Shown one piece after another: positions 45,730-53,567 of a stretch of 64,000 nt of DNA. The translations under genes and the position numbers were made by a program. This DNA comes from Bacteroidota bacterium (GTDB lineage: Bacteria; Bacteroidota; Bacteroidia; Bacteroidales; Bacteroidaceae). The stretch is from contig JAEXAJ010000122.1 of assembly GCA_023458215.1 (NCBI GenBank), positions 1 to 64,000 of the forward strand, written 5' to 3'. Under the pieces are notes generated by a model. It saw nothing but the letters and a program-made list of their open reading frames with translations, did no database searches and was not told where the DNA came from. Position 1 is the first letter of the stretch, and each line of letters begins with the position of its first letter.

Positions 45730-46842
45730 ATGGAAAAGAAAGTCATTGTAATTTCTGCCGTGAATTTGGTTGAAGGCGGTCCGTTAACTATTCTGCAGAA
45801 ATGTTTAGCCGCATTAAGCGAATTCGATAATGATCAATATCTTGTAGTTGCTATAGTGCATGATAAAGAGCTTGCGAATTTTTCGAATGTAGAATATATT
45901 GAGTTGAAATGGCCTAAGAAGAATTGGCTTTTAAGAGTTTTCTATGAATATATATATTCTTATAAATTATCATTGAATATTAAACCTTATCTGTGGTTCT
46001 CTTTACACGATGTTACCTCTTGTGTCAAATCTAATAGAAGGGTTGTCTATTGTCATAACGCTATGCCTTTTTATCATTCTAAAATAAAGGATGTAGCTAA
46101 TTGTTATAAAGAAGTTTTGTTTTCCTATCTATATAAATATTTGTATCGCATTAATATTAAAAAGAATCTATTTATTGTTGTTCAACAGAATTGGATAAAA
46201 GATGCTTTTATTGAAATGTTTTCTCTTAATGAAGATAAAGTTATTGTAGCAAAGCCTACAGAGAAATTGGAGGATATTCCGAAAATAAATAATGTTCCCA
46301 ATGAAAATGAAAAGATTTTCTTTTATCCTGCCTTTCCTAGGACGTTTAAGAACTTTGAAGTAATATGTGAGGCATGTGAAATATTGTGTTCGAATGGTTT
46401 GAAGAATTTTCAAATAGTATTGACACTAGATGGGTCGGAGAATCATTATTCTCATAGTATTTACATGAAATACAGTAATTTAGATATGATTCGTTTTGTT
46501 GGCCTATTATCAAAGGAAAAAGTAGCTGAAATGTATGCTTTGGCAGATTGCTTGATATTTCCTTCCAAATTAGAAACTTGGGGACTTCCTATTTCTGAAT
46601 TTTCTATTTATCATAAACCTATGATTATTTCAAATCTTCCATATGCTCATGAAACAGCAATGGGGGCTAGTATTGTCTCTTTTTTCGATCCAGACTGTCC
46701 AACTGATTTAGCAAAAAGAATGAGGGAGGTTATAGAAAGTCAGTACTCTACTTTTATTGATGTACCAATTCAAGAAGAAGATAGACAGACTGTATATTCA
46801 TGGCATAAACTATTTGATAAGATATTAAATGAGGAGGCCTAA
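45730..46842 (+). CDS. Glycosyltransferase family 1/4
   Basis: From the ATG at 45730 (EKKVIVISAVNLVEGGPLTIL) the product has 370 residues with a GT-B fold. The donor-site motif is CLIFPSKLETWGLPISEFSIYHKPMIISN near residue 280, with the usual Glu pair. An in-frame TTG upstream would lie inside the previous gene and is not preferred. Lys/Tyr-rich segments in the N-terminal domain could contact the membrane. Sugar specificity is unknown. Confidence 0.87.
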   Translation: MEKKVIVISAVNLVEGGPLTILQKCLAALSEFDNDQYLVVAIVHDKELANFSNVEYIELKWPKKNWLLRVFYEYIYSYKLSLNIKPYLWFSLHDVTSCVKSNRRVVYCHNAMPFYHSKIKDVANCYKEVLFSYLYKYLYRINIKKNLFIVVQQNWIKDAFIEMFSLNEDKVIVAKPTEKLEDIPKINNVPNENEKIFFYPAFPRTFKNFEVICEACEILCSNGLKNFQIVLTLDGSENHYSHSIYMKYSNLDMIRFVGLLSKEKVAEMYALADCLIFPSKLETWGLPISEFSIYHKPMIISNLPYAHETAMGASIVSFFDPDCPTDLAKRMREVIESQYSTFIDVPIQEEDRQTVYSWHKLFDKILNEEA

Positions 46843-47425
46843 AAATCATTATTCTTTCTTCGGCTATTTAAAGCTTTGCTACTATGTACTGTTTACTAAG
46901 TTATTGTTTCCGAAAGCACGTATTGTTCGTTTGCCGATAGAAATACGAGGACGTAAATTTATTGATTTTGGTGAAGGATTAACTACTGGGAAAGGATGTC
47001 GCTTTGAGGCCTTTTCTGAGATAGATATAAAACGGATAACGTTTGGAAAGTGTATTCAACTAAATGATTATGTACATATATCAGCTATGAATAAAGTTGT
47101 GATAGGTGATAATGTGCTGATGGCAAGCCATATCTATATTTCAGATAATTCACATGGTTCATATAAAGGTGTGCATCAGTCTTCTCCAGAGTCCTCACCT
47201 ATAGAACGGTCCTACTATACAGCACCGGTATTGATTGAAGATAATGTTTGGCTTGGTGAGGGAGTGGTGGTTATGCCGGGAGTGACTATAGGACGTGGTT
47301 GTATTATTGGAGCCAACTCTACGGTTACAAAAAGTATTCCAGCTTGGTGTATAGCAGTTGGTCAACCGGCTAAAGTTATAAAACAATATGATTTCAGTCA
47401 AAAACAATGGATAATAGTAGAATGA
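46829..47425 (+). CDS. Hexapeptide-repeat acyltransferase (MaaA/WcaB-like)
   Basis: The 198-residue product shows left-handed beta-helix repeats (GKGCRFEAFSEIDIK, HISAMNKVVIGDNVLM), the catalytic DNSHGSY, and the end VLIEDNVWLGEGVVVMPGVTIG with IIGANSTVTKSIP. It is a second capsule acetyltransferase beside the one at 40971, suggesting two acyl substituents on the repeat unit. It overlaps the previous gene by 14 bases and the next by 19. Confidence 0.87.
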   Translation: MRRPKNHYSFFGYLKLCYYVLFTKLLFPKARIVRLPIEIRGRKFIDFGEGLTTGKGCRFEAFSEIDIKRITFGKCIQLNDYVHISAMNKVVIGDNVLMASHIYISDNSHGSYKGVHQSSPESSPIERSYYTAPVLIEDNVWLGEGVVVMPGVTIGRGCIIGANSTVTKSIPAWCIAVGQPAKVIKQYDFSQKQWIIVE

Positions 47426-48165
47426 AACTTTCTTTTGTAATAGTGGAATATTATTCTATTGAGGATGTTATAGCTTGTTATGCTTCGATTATATCTTGTG
47501 AGTTACCCAATATAGATATTGAGGTTGTAGTGTCATCAAATTCTGATTATACTTTAGAAGAACAGCAGAAATTGATTACTAAATATTCTCAACTGAAATG
47601 GCTTTTTAATAAGAAGAATGGTGGCTTTGCGTATGCCATGAATCGTGGTCTAAAAGCGTCTGTTGGTGATGTGTTAATTATTATGAATCCAGATGTTCGT
47701 TTGAAACAAGGTACAGATGATATGGCTAATTATTTGCAGAATCAAAAAGATGTAGGTCTAATAGCCCCAATGATATGCAATAAGAAAAATGAAATTCAAG
47801 ATAGTTTTCGTAGCTTCATTACTCCATTAAGATTTTTTAAAAGGCATTTTGGAAGATTGGTTGGATTGGGCAAAATCCCTCCCATTTCATCATCAATAGC
47901 CGTTGACTGGGTGTGCGGAGCATTTATGATGATGTCTCGTGAGTCTTATAAGATTGTGGGTGGATTGGACGAAGGCTATTTCTTATATTGCGAAGATATG
48001 GATTTATGTAAAAGGATGTATCAGCACGGATATAGTGTTATATACTATCCAATGGCAATGGTTGAATATGAGGGTACACGGTCTGCAAGAAGATCTTTGA
48101 AATATGCTTGTATCTTTTTAAAGTCTTTGTTTAGGTATTGGAGAAAATTCGGATTGTATAATTAG
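47407..48165 (+). CDS. Glycosyltransferase family 2 (rhamnosyltransferase-like)
   Basis: The 252-residue product has KLSFVIVEYYSIEDVIACYASI, a shortened GT-A core (NKKNGGFAYAMNRGLKASVGD), LIIMNPDVRL (DXD-like) and the acceptor motif DWVCGAFMMMSRESYKIVGGLDEGYFLYCEDMDLC split over residues 165-200. This is a WbbL-type pattern. It is the last of the AT-rich glycosyltransferase genes; the next gene starts 16 bases on in GC-richer sequence. Confidence 0.88.
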   Translation: MDNSRMKLSFVIVEYYSIEDVIACYASIISCELPNIDIEVVVSSNSDYTLEEQQKLITKYSQLKWLFNKKNGGFAYAMNRGLKASVGDVLIIMNPDVRLKQGTDDMANYLQNQKDVGLIAPMICNKKNEIQDSFRSFITPLRFFKRHFGRLVGLGKIPPISSSIAVDWVCGAFMMMSRESYKIVGGLDEGYFLYCEDMDLCKRMYQHGYSVIYYPMAMVEYEGTRSARRSLKYACIFLKSLFRYWRKFGLYN

Positions 48166-48181
48166 ATTGTAAAATATATTA

Positions 48182-49264
48182 ATGAAAAAGATAGCATTAA
48201 TTACCGGTATCACCGGTCAGGACGGTTCTTTCCTTGCCGAGTTCCTAATAGAAAAAGGTTATGAAGTCCATGGCATTCTTCGCCGTTCTTCCTCTTTCAA
48301 TACGGGGCGTATCGAACATCTTTATCTAGATGAATGGGTGCGTGACATGAAGAATGACCGCTTGATCAATCTTCATTATGGGGATATGACGGACAGCAGT
48401 TCGCTTATCCGGATCATTCAGTTGGTTCAGCCGGATGAGATTTATAACCTTGCTGCCCAAAGCCATGTAAAAGTAAGCTTTGATGTACCCGAATATACGG
48501 CAGAAGCTGATGCCGTGGGTACGCTCCGTATGCTGGAGGCTGTTCGTATTCTTGGTCTAAAGAAGAAGACGAGGATTTATCAGGCTTCCACTTCCGAGCT
48601 TTTCGGAAAAGTGCAGGAGGTCCCTCAAAAGGAAATAACTCCTTTCTATCCCCGTAGCCCTTACGGAGTGGCAAAGCAGTATGGCTTCTGGATCACCAAG
48701 AATTACCGTGAGAGTTATGGCATGTTTGCCGTGAACGGTATTCTGTTCAACCATGAGAGCGAGCGGAGGGGGGAAACTTTTGTGACCCGTAAGATTACTT
48801 TGGCTGCAGCCCGTATTGCCCAAGATTTCCAGGACAAGTTGTATCTGGGCAATTTGGATGCCCGTCGTGACTGGGGGTATGCTAGGGATTATGTGGAATG
48901 TATGTGGCTGATCCTTCAGCATGATACTCCCGAGGATTTCGTGATAGCTACGGGTGAGATGCACACGGTTCGTGAGTTTGCTACGTTGGCTTTCAAGGAG
49001 GTTGGCATTGAACTTCGTTGGGAAGGTGAAGGTGTGAATGAAAAGGGTATTGACGTGAAGACCGGAAAATCCTTGGTTGAGGTTGATGCTAAGTATTTCC
49101 GCCCTTGTGAGGTCGAGCAATTGTTGGGTGATCCTACAAAAGCCAGGATACTGCTCGGCTGGAATCCTACCAAGACAAGTTTTCCGGAATTAGTGAGAAT
49201 AATGGTGGAGCATGATATGAGGTTTGTGAGGAAGTTGTATTTGAAGGCACAAATAAGTGAATGA
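48182..49264 (+). CDS. gmd: GDP-mannose 4,6-dehydratase
   Basis: Gmd converts GDP-mannose to GDP-4-keto-6-deoxymannose, the precursor of GDP-fucose, GDP-rhamnose and related sugars. The 360-residue product is an SDR enzyme with the NADP-binding [18 protein letters not shown] and [19 protein letters not shown]. The catalytic [11 protein letters not shown] lies near residue 138 and [10 protein letters not shown] (YxxxK) near 162, followed by [21 protein letters not shown], all diagnostic of Gmd. No GDP-fucose synthase or GDP-4-keto-6-deoxymannose reductase gene follows; a toxin-antitoxin pair does. Confidence 0.95.
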   Translation: MKKIALITGITGQDGSFLAEFLIEKGYEVHGILRRSSSFNTGRIEHLYLDEWVRDMKNDRLINLHYGDMTDSSSLIRIIQLVQPDEIYNLAAQSHVKVSFDVPEYTAEADAVGTLRMLEAVRILGLKKKTRIYQASTSELFGKVQEVPQKEITPFYPRSPYGVAKQYGFWITKNYRESYGMFAVNGILFNHESERRGETFVTRKITLAAARIAQDFQDKLYLGNLDARRDWGYARDYVECMWLILQHDTPEDFVIATGEMHTVREFATLAFKEVGIELRWEGEGVNEKGIDVKTGKSLVEVDAKYFRPCEVEQLLGDPTKARILLGWNPTKTSFPELVRIMVEHDMRFVRKLYLKAQISE

Positions 49265-49291
49265 TAATTAGGACATCTCTTAATCTTCAAG

Positions 49292-49299
49292 TATCTTTG
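49292..49299 (+). promoter_or_regulatory. -7 element in front of the toxin-antitoxin pair
   Basis: TATCTTTG lies 16 bases upstream of the antitoxin ATG. It gives the pair its own promoter inside the capsule locus. Confidence 0.55.
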
Positions 49300-49315
49300 T
49301 GGAAAGATTGGAACG

Positions 49316-49507
49316 ATGAGTAAAATTAAACCATATAAAGAAGAAGAGCCAAAATTGCAGGAGGCTGCTGAGCCAATGGTTACTTATACGAGTAGCGAGA
49401 GGAATTCCGATTTTGTTATAGGAGAACGTGATGATATCAGATGTGCTATTTCTGGTGAGGAACTATTGGACAAGCTTCGTCCTCGTATAAAAGCCTTGTT
49501 CAAATGA
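49316..49507 (+). CDS. Small antitoxin-like protein
   Basis: The 63-residue acidic product (MSKIKPYKEEEPKLQEAAEP, with ERDDIRCAISGEELLDKL) matches no family I can name. It is followed by a RelE/ParE-like toxin gene whose ATG overlaps its stop codon (ATGA). Size, charge, gene order and own promoter suggest a type II antitoxin. Its similarity to other small proteins placed before this toxin type in Bacteroidetes is an inference. Confidence 0.6.
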   Translation: MSKIKPYKEEEPKLQEAAEPMVTYTSSERNSDFVIGERDDIRCAISGEELLDKLRPRIKALFK

Positions 49508-49825
49508 AAGTTGTATTTGCCGCCGAAGTTGAAGAAGATTTGTATGAACTTATAAAAAAACTTGTCGAAAAGGAGTATTTGTGCACTTATCCTTTTGCAA
49601 TTTCTTATGTGGAGGAACTGATAATTGATATTCAACAGAATATTCATTCTAAATTGAAAAAAGAAATCTCCTGTCTTTTTTGAACGGTATGGTAAGGATA
49701 TACATTACATCACATATCAACGCAATCCTAATACAACGTGGTATATTATTTTCTCTGTAATTGAGGATACTTACTTCATCAAGTATATCACCAATAATCA
49801 CGTTTCCGTCCAGAATATTTTATAG
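49504..49825 (+). pseudogene. RelE/ParE-like toxin with a frameshift
   Basis: Reading from the ATG at 49504 gives 59 residues (KVVFAAEVEEDLYELIKKLVEK) up to a TGA at 49681. The other frame continues with FERYGKDIHYITYQRNP, NTTWYIIFSVIEDTYF and KYITNNH to a TAG at 49823-49825. Removing one T from the run of six T at 49676-49681 restores a single frame of about 106 residues, the normal size of RelE/ParE-type toxins. It is either inactive in this strain, switchable by slippage in the T run, or a sequencing error. The toxin family call rests on fold-like pattern and gene order. Confidence 0.65.
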
Positions 49826-49834
49826 AATAATTCC

Positions 49835-50815
49835 ATGAACATATTAATATCCGGAATCCACGGCTTTGTGGGTTCCAATCTTATTGTGGCCCTGAAGGAA
49901 CGTCATAACCTTTATGGTTTGGATATTGTTGCTCCTGAAAAGGAAGGGGTGATAAAGACGTTTTCTTGGAAGGATATTGAGCCTTCTTCTTTTCCGATGC
50001 AGAATCTTCCGGAGTTTGACGCTATCATCCATTTGGCAGGCAAGGCTCACGATACAAAGAACCGGTCTGCTGCCCAGGTATATTTTGACATCAATACGGG
50101 ACTTACGCAGAAGATATTCGACTTCTTTACGGAGTCGTCTGCCAGGAAGTTTATCTTCTTCAGTTCGGTGAAGGCTGCTGCTGACAGTGTAGTGGGGGAT
50201 GTGTTGACGGAGGATGTGGTACCTGTGCCGGTTGGTCCATACGGGGAGAGCAAGATTGCTGCTGAGAATTACATCCTCAGCAAGTTAAAAGTTGAAAGTG
50301 GAAAGTGGAAAGGTTTTTGGTGTGATGACAAGCAGGTGTTTATATTACGTCCTTGCATGATTCATGGACCCGGTAATAAAGGAAACTTGAATCTGCTCTA
50401 TAATGTAGTGAAGAAGGACGTTCCCTGGCCTTTGGGAGCTTTTGAGAACAGGCGTTCTTTCACTTCGATTGATAACCTTTGCTATGTGGTGGAAGGCTTG
50501 TTGACCAAGAATGTGGCTGGCGGCATTTACCATATCGGTGACGATGAAGCCTTGTCCACGAATGAGCTGATAGCCTTGATGTGTGAGGTCTTGGGACGTA
50601 AGCCTCATATCTGGAAAATGAATAAAAGGATAATGGAAGGATGTGCCAAATTAGGAACATTGCTTCATCTTCCATTGAACACGGAACGCTTGCGCAAGCT
50701 GACGGAGAACTATATGGTGAGCAATGCAAAGATAAAGTCTGCTTTGGACATTGACAGGATGCCTGTGAGTGCGGAGGAGGGAATCGTGAAAACGATAAAA
50801 TCGTTTTCAAATTAA
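49835..50815 (+). CDS. NAD-dependent epimerase/dehydratase (UDP-sugar 4-reductase/4-epimerase-like)
   Basis: The 326-residue SDR has ILISGIHGFVGSNLIVAL at its start, FFSSVKAAADS near residue 110, YGESKIAAENY (YxxxK) near 136, and LRPCMIHGPGNKGNL near 170. This group usually reduces or epimerises UDP-4-keto-6-deoxy-HexNAc (WbpV-like), making UDP-QuiNAc or UDP-FucNAc for the priming transferase encoded next. Residues about 151-166 (KVESGKWKGFWC) look like a translated GTTGAAAGTGGAAAGTGGAAA-type repeat inserted into the gene. It lies 9 bases after the toxin relic. Confidence 0.87.
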   Translation: MNILISGIHGFVGSNLIVALKERHNLYGLDIVAPEKEGVIKTFSWKDIEPSSFPMQNLPEFDAIIHLAGKAHDTKNRSAAQVYFDINTGLTQKIFDFFTESSARKFIFFSSVKAAADSVVGDVLTEDVVPVPVGPYGESKIAAENYILSKLKVESGKWKGFWCDDKQVFILRPCMIHGPGNKGNLNLLYNVVKKDVPWPLGAFENRRSFTSIDNLCYVVEGLLTKNVAGGIYHIGDDEALSTNELIALMCEVLGRKPHIWKMNKRIMEGCAKLGTLLHLPLNTERLRKLTENYMVSNAKIKSALDIDRMPVSAEEGIVKTIKSFSN

Positions 50816-50850
50816 AGAATTAATAATTGAAGAGTTAAAAAGGGAGCGAT

Positions 50851-51807
50851 ATGGTTATGTATTACTTGATGGTGTTGGTTCTGCTATTTTTAGCAGAACT
50901 TTTTTATTTTAGGGTAGCTGACAAGTGTAATATCATTGACAAGCCGAATGAACGAAGTTCTCATACAAAGATTACTTTGCGCGGTGGCGGGATTATTTTC
51001 TATTTCGGTGCGTTGGCTTACTTTCTGACAAGTGGTTTTGAATACCCTTTGTTTATGCTTGCCTTGACTCTGGTCACGTTCATCAGCTTTGTGGATGATA
51101 TCAAGTCCACCCGGCAGATAACGAGATTGCTTTTCCACTTCTCGGCTATGGTATTGATGTTCTGCCAATGGGGCTTGTTCTCTCTGGAATGGTGGTGGAT
51201 TGTCATTGCCTTGATTATCTGCACGGGTATCATCAATGCCTATAACTTTATGGATGGAATTAACGGTATCACGGGTGGCTATTCCTTGGTTGTACTAACT
51301 TCCTTGGCAATAATCAACAAGGAGATCATTCCTTTTGTGGAAAATGGCTTTATTTATACGGTGATTTGTTCTGTTGTGGTATTTTGTTTCTTCAATTTCC
51401 GTAAGAGAGCGAAATGCTTTGCCGGTGATGTGGGTTCTGTGAGTATCGCCTTTATTCTTCTTTTCTTGATAGGTAAACTAATTATCTGTACAGAAGATTT
51501 CAGCTGGATTGTTTTGTTGTCCGTCTATGGTGTTGACAGCGTGTTGACCATCATTCACCGCCTGATGCTTCATGAGAATATCGGTTTGCCGCACCGTAAG
51601 CATTTGTATCAGCTTATGGCGAATGAGTTGAAGATTCCTCATGTGGCAGTTTCTGCTATTTACATGATAGCGCAAGCTGTAGTTGTAGCAGGATATATCT
51701 ATTGCCAAGATGATGGGTATATTTATTTAGCAGGTTGCATTCTCATATTGAGCTTGATTTATGTGCTGTTTGTGAGAAAGTGCTTCCATTTACATTTGAA
51801 TAAATAG
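50851..51807 (+). CDS. Undecaprenyl-phosphate sugar-1-phosphate transferase (GT4, WecA/WbpL-like)
   Basis: This is the capsule priming enzyme, transferring a HexNAc-1-phosphate (probably QuiNAc or FucNAc) from UDP to undecaprenyl phosphate. The 318-residue product has about 10 membrane helices. MraY/WecA motifs are GGGIIFYFGAL, SFVDDIKSTRQI near residue 90, NAYNFMDGINGITGG near 130, FAGDVGSVSIAF near 190 and HENIGLPHRKHLYQ near 250. It is the last gene of the locus, as in other Bacteroides capsule loci, and pairs with the SDR upstream. A near-identical end occurs at 1-113. Confidence 0.92.
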   Translation: MVMYYLMVLVLLFLAELFYFRVADKCNIIDKPNERSSHTKITLRGGGIIFYFGALAYFLTSGFEYPLFMLALTLVTFISFVDDIKSTRQITRLLFHFSAMVLMFCQWGLFSLEWWWIVIALIICTGIINAYNFMDGINGITGGYSLVVLTSLAIINKEIIPFVENGFIYTVICSVVVFCFFNFRKRAKCFAGDVGSVSIAFILLFLIGKLIICTEDFSWIVLLSVYGVDSVLTIIHRLMLHENIGLPHRKHLYQLMANELKIPHVAVSAIYMIAQAVVVAGYIYCQDDGYIYLAGCILILSLIYVLFVRKCFHLHLNK

Positions 51808-51886
51808 TCTGATAAAATTCATTTTATCTTTTCGTAACTAAGGAGTGAAAAAACGTATCAACTTATCTGTTTTAGATTAAAAAGAG

Positions 51887-51894
51887 TATATTTG
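51887..51894 (+). promoter_or_regulatory. -7 element of the AAA-ATPase/nuclease-like gene
   Basis: TATATTTG, 26 bases before the ATG. The gene can thus be expressed apart from the capsule operon. Confidence 0.5.
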
Positions 51895-51920
51895 CGAATA
51901 ATCTTTAGTAGCGGTTAGAA

Positions 51921-53483
51921 ATGGAACAGATGCGTAAATTGCCTATTGGCATACAGACTTTTGAGAAACTTCGTGAGGAGAACTTTCTTTATGTAGATAA
52001 GACAGCTATGATTTATCAGATAGTATCTACTTCGATCCCTTATTTTTTGAGTCGTCCTCGTCGTTTCGGCAAAAGTCTGCTTATTTCTACTTTTGAAGCT
52101 TATTTTCAAGGGCGTAAAGACCTTTTTCAAGGGCTTGCCATTGAAAAGATGGAAACAAGATGGGAACAATATCCTGTATTGCACTTGGATTTGAATGCTG
52201 AGAAATACGATTGTGCGGAAAGTCTAAGATCGATATTGATTCGTTATTTAAATATATGGGAAACAGAGTGGGGAAGGGATGAAAAGGATACAACACTTTC
52301 CGACCGTTTCACAAGTGTCATTCGGCATGCTTATGAAGCAACAGGCAAGCAAGTAGTTGTTTTGGTTGATGAATATGACAAACCTTTGTTGCAGGCTATT
52401 TTGAACGAAGATTTGTTGGATGAATACCGTCGTACCTTGAAATCTTTTTATGGTGTACTGAAGAGTTCTGACCGCTACTTGCGTTTTGTTTTTCTGACGG
52501 GTGTCACCAAATTTGCGCAGGTAAGTGTATTCAGCGACTTGAATCAGTTGAATGATATCAGTATGAAACCCCCATACGCGCAACTCTGTGGCATTACGAA
52601 GGAAGAGCTGTTGCAAGTGTTCACTCCTGAGATAAAAGCCTTGGGAGAAGTGAACGAACTGACATTTGATGAAACGGTAAACCGTCTGACTGCCATGTAT
52701 GATGGCTATCATTTTACAGAAAGATCGGTCGGTCTGTTCAATCCTTTTAGTTTGCTGAATGTATTTGATGGTGGAAAATTCGGTAATTATTGGTTTCAGA
52801 CCGGTACCCCTACGTATTTAGTGGATTTGCTGAAGCAAAGTGATTATGATTTGCGTTATCTGATAGATGGAGTGGAAGTAACTGCATCTGCTTTTTCGGA
52901 ATACCGGGCTGAGAAGAAAAATCCTCTTCCTATGATTTATCAGAGCGGTTACCTGACCATCAAAGGTTATGATAAGGAGGTGGACCTATACATGCTTCGT
53001 TTTCCCAACGATGAGGTCCGTTATGGTTTTCTGAATTTTTTGGTACCTTATTATACGGAGGTTTCCAATGACGAGACCGGTTTTTATATAGCAAGGTTTA
53101 TGCGCGAACTGCGTGCCGGAGAGGTGGAAGCTTTCATGAATCGTCTGAAAGTATTCTTTGCAGGAATACCCTATGAACTGAGTGATGATACCGAACGGCA
53201 TTATCAGGCTATTTTTTATGTGGTGTTCACTTTGCTTGGACAGTTTATTCAAAGTGAGGTTCATAGTTCTCATGGTAGGGCTGATGCTGTTGTGAAGACT
53301 GACAGTCATATATATGTATTTGAGTTTAAGTTGAACGGCAGTGCTGAGACTGCATTGAGACAGATCAATGAGAAAGATTATTTGCTTCCTTATTTATTGG
53401 ATGGACGGGAATTGGTAAAGATTGGTGCTGACTTTGATAAGGAAACACGCAATATCGGCAAATATTTGATAGAAAGGCAGTGA
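51921..53483 (+). CDS. AAA-ATPase-like protein with C-terminal PD-(D/E)XK nuclease-like domain
   Basis: The 520-residue product is the intact form of the broken gene at 1114-2468. An N-terminal AAA-ATPase-like domain has RKLPIGIQTFEKLREENFLYVDK (family start), SRPRRFGKSLL (Walker A) near residue 48 and VVVLVDEYDKPL (Walker B) near 153. After a linker of about 100 residues, the C-terminal part carries GRADAVVKTDSHIYVFEFKL, the D...ExK core of PD-(D/E)XK nucleases, near 452-470. These genes are multi-copy in Bacteroides and often sit beside variable loci. The function is unknown; defence or mobile-element biology is speculation. Confidence 0.88.
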   Translation: MEQMRKLPIGIQTFEKLREENFLYVDKTAMIYQIVSTSIPYFLSRPRRFGKSLLISTFEAYFQGRKDLFQGLAIEKMETRWEQYPVLHLDLNAEKYDCAESLRSILIRYLNIWETEWGRDEKDTTLSDRFTSVIRHAYEATGKQVVVLVDEYDKPLLQAILNEDLLDEYRRTLKSFYGVLKSSDRYLRFVFLTGVTKFAQVSVFSDLNQLNDISMKPPYAQLCGITKEELLQVFTPEIKALGEVNELTFDETVNRLTAMYDGYHFTERSVGLFNPFSLLNVFDGGKFGNYWFQTGTPTYLVDLLKQSDYDLRYLIDGVEVTASAFSEYRAEKKNPLPMIYQSGYLTIKGYDKEVDLYMLRFPNDEVRYGFLNFLVPYYTEVSNDETGFYIARFMRELRAGEVEAFMNRLKVFFAGIPYELSDDTERHYQAIFYVVFTLLGQFIQSEVHSSHGRADAVVKTDSHIYVFEFKLNGSAETALRQINEKDYLLPYLLDGRELVKIGADFDKETRNIGKYLIERQ

Positions 53484-53509
53484 TTTTCCCTTTTTTGTAT
53501 GGATAAATA

Positions 53510-53547
53510 AACAGTCCCCGGTTCTTCATCGAGAATCGGGGACTGTT
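53510..53547. terminator. Bidirectional hairpin terminator
   Basis: AACAGTCCCCG pairs with CGGGGACTGTT around a 16-base loop (itself with TTCT/AGAA complementarity). It lies between the convergent AAA-ATPase and peptidase genes. Confidence 0.8.
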
Positions 53548-53567
53548 GTTTTATACTCTTTGGAATC

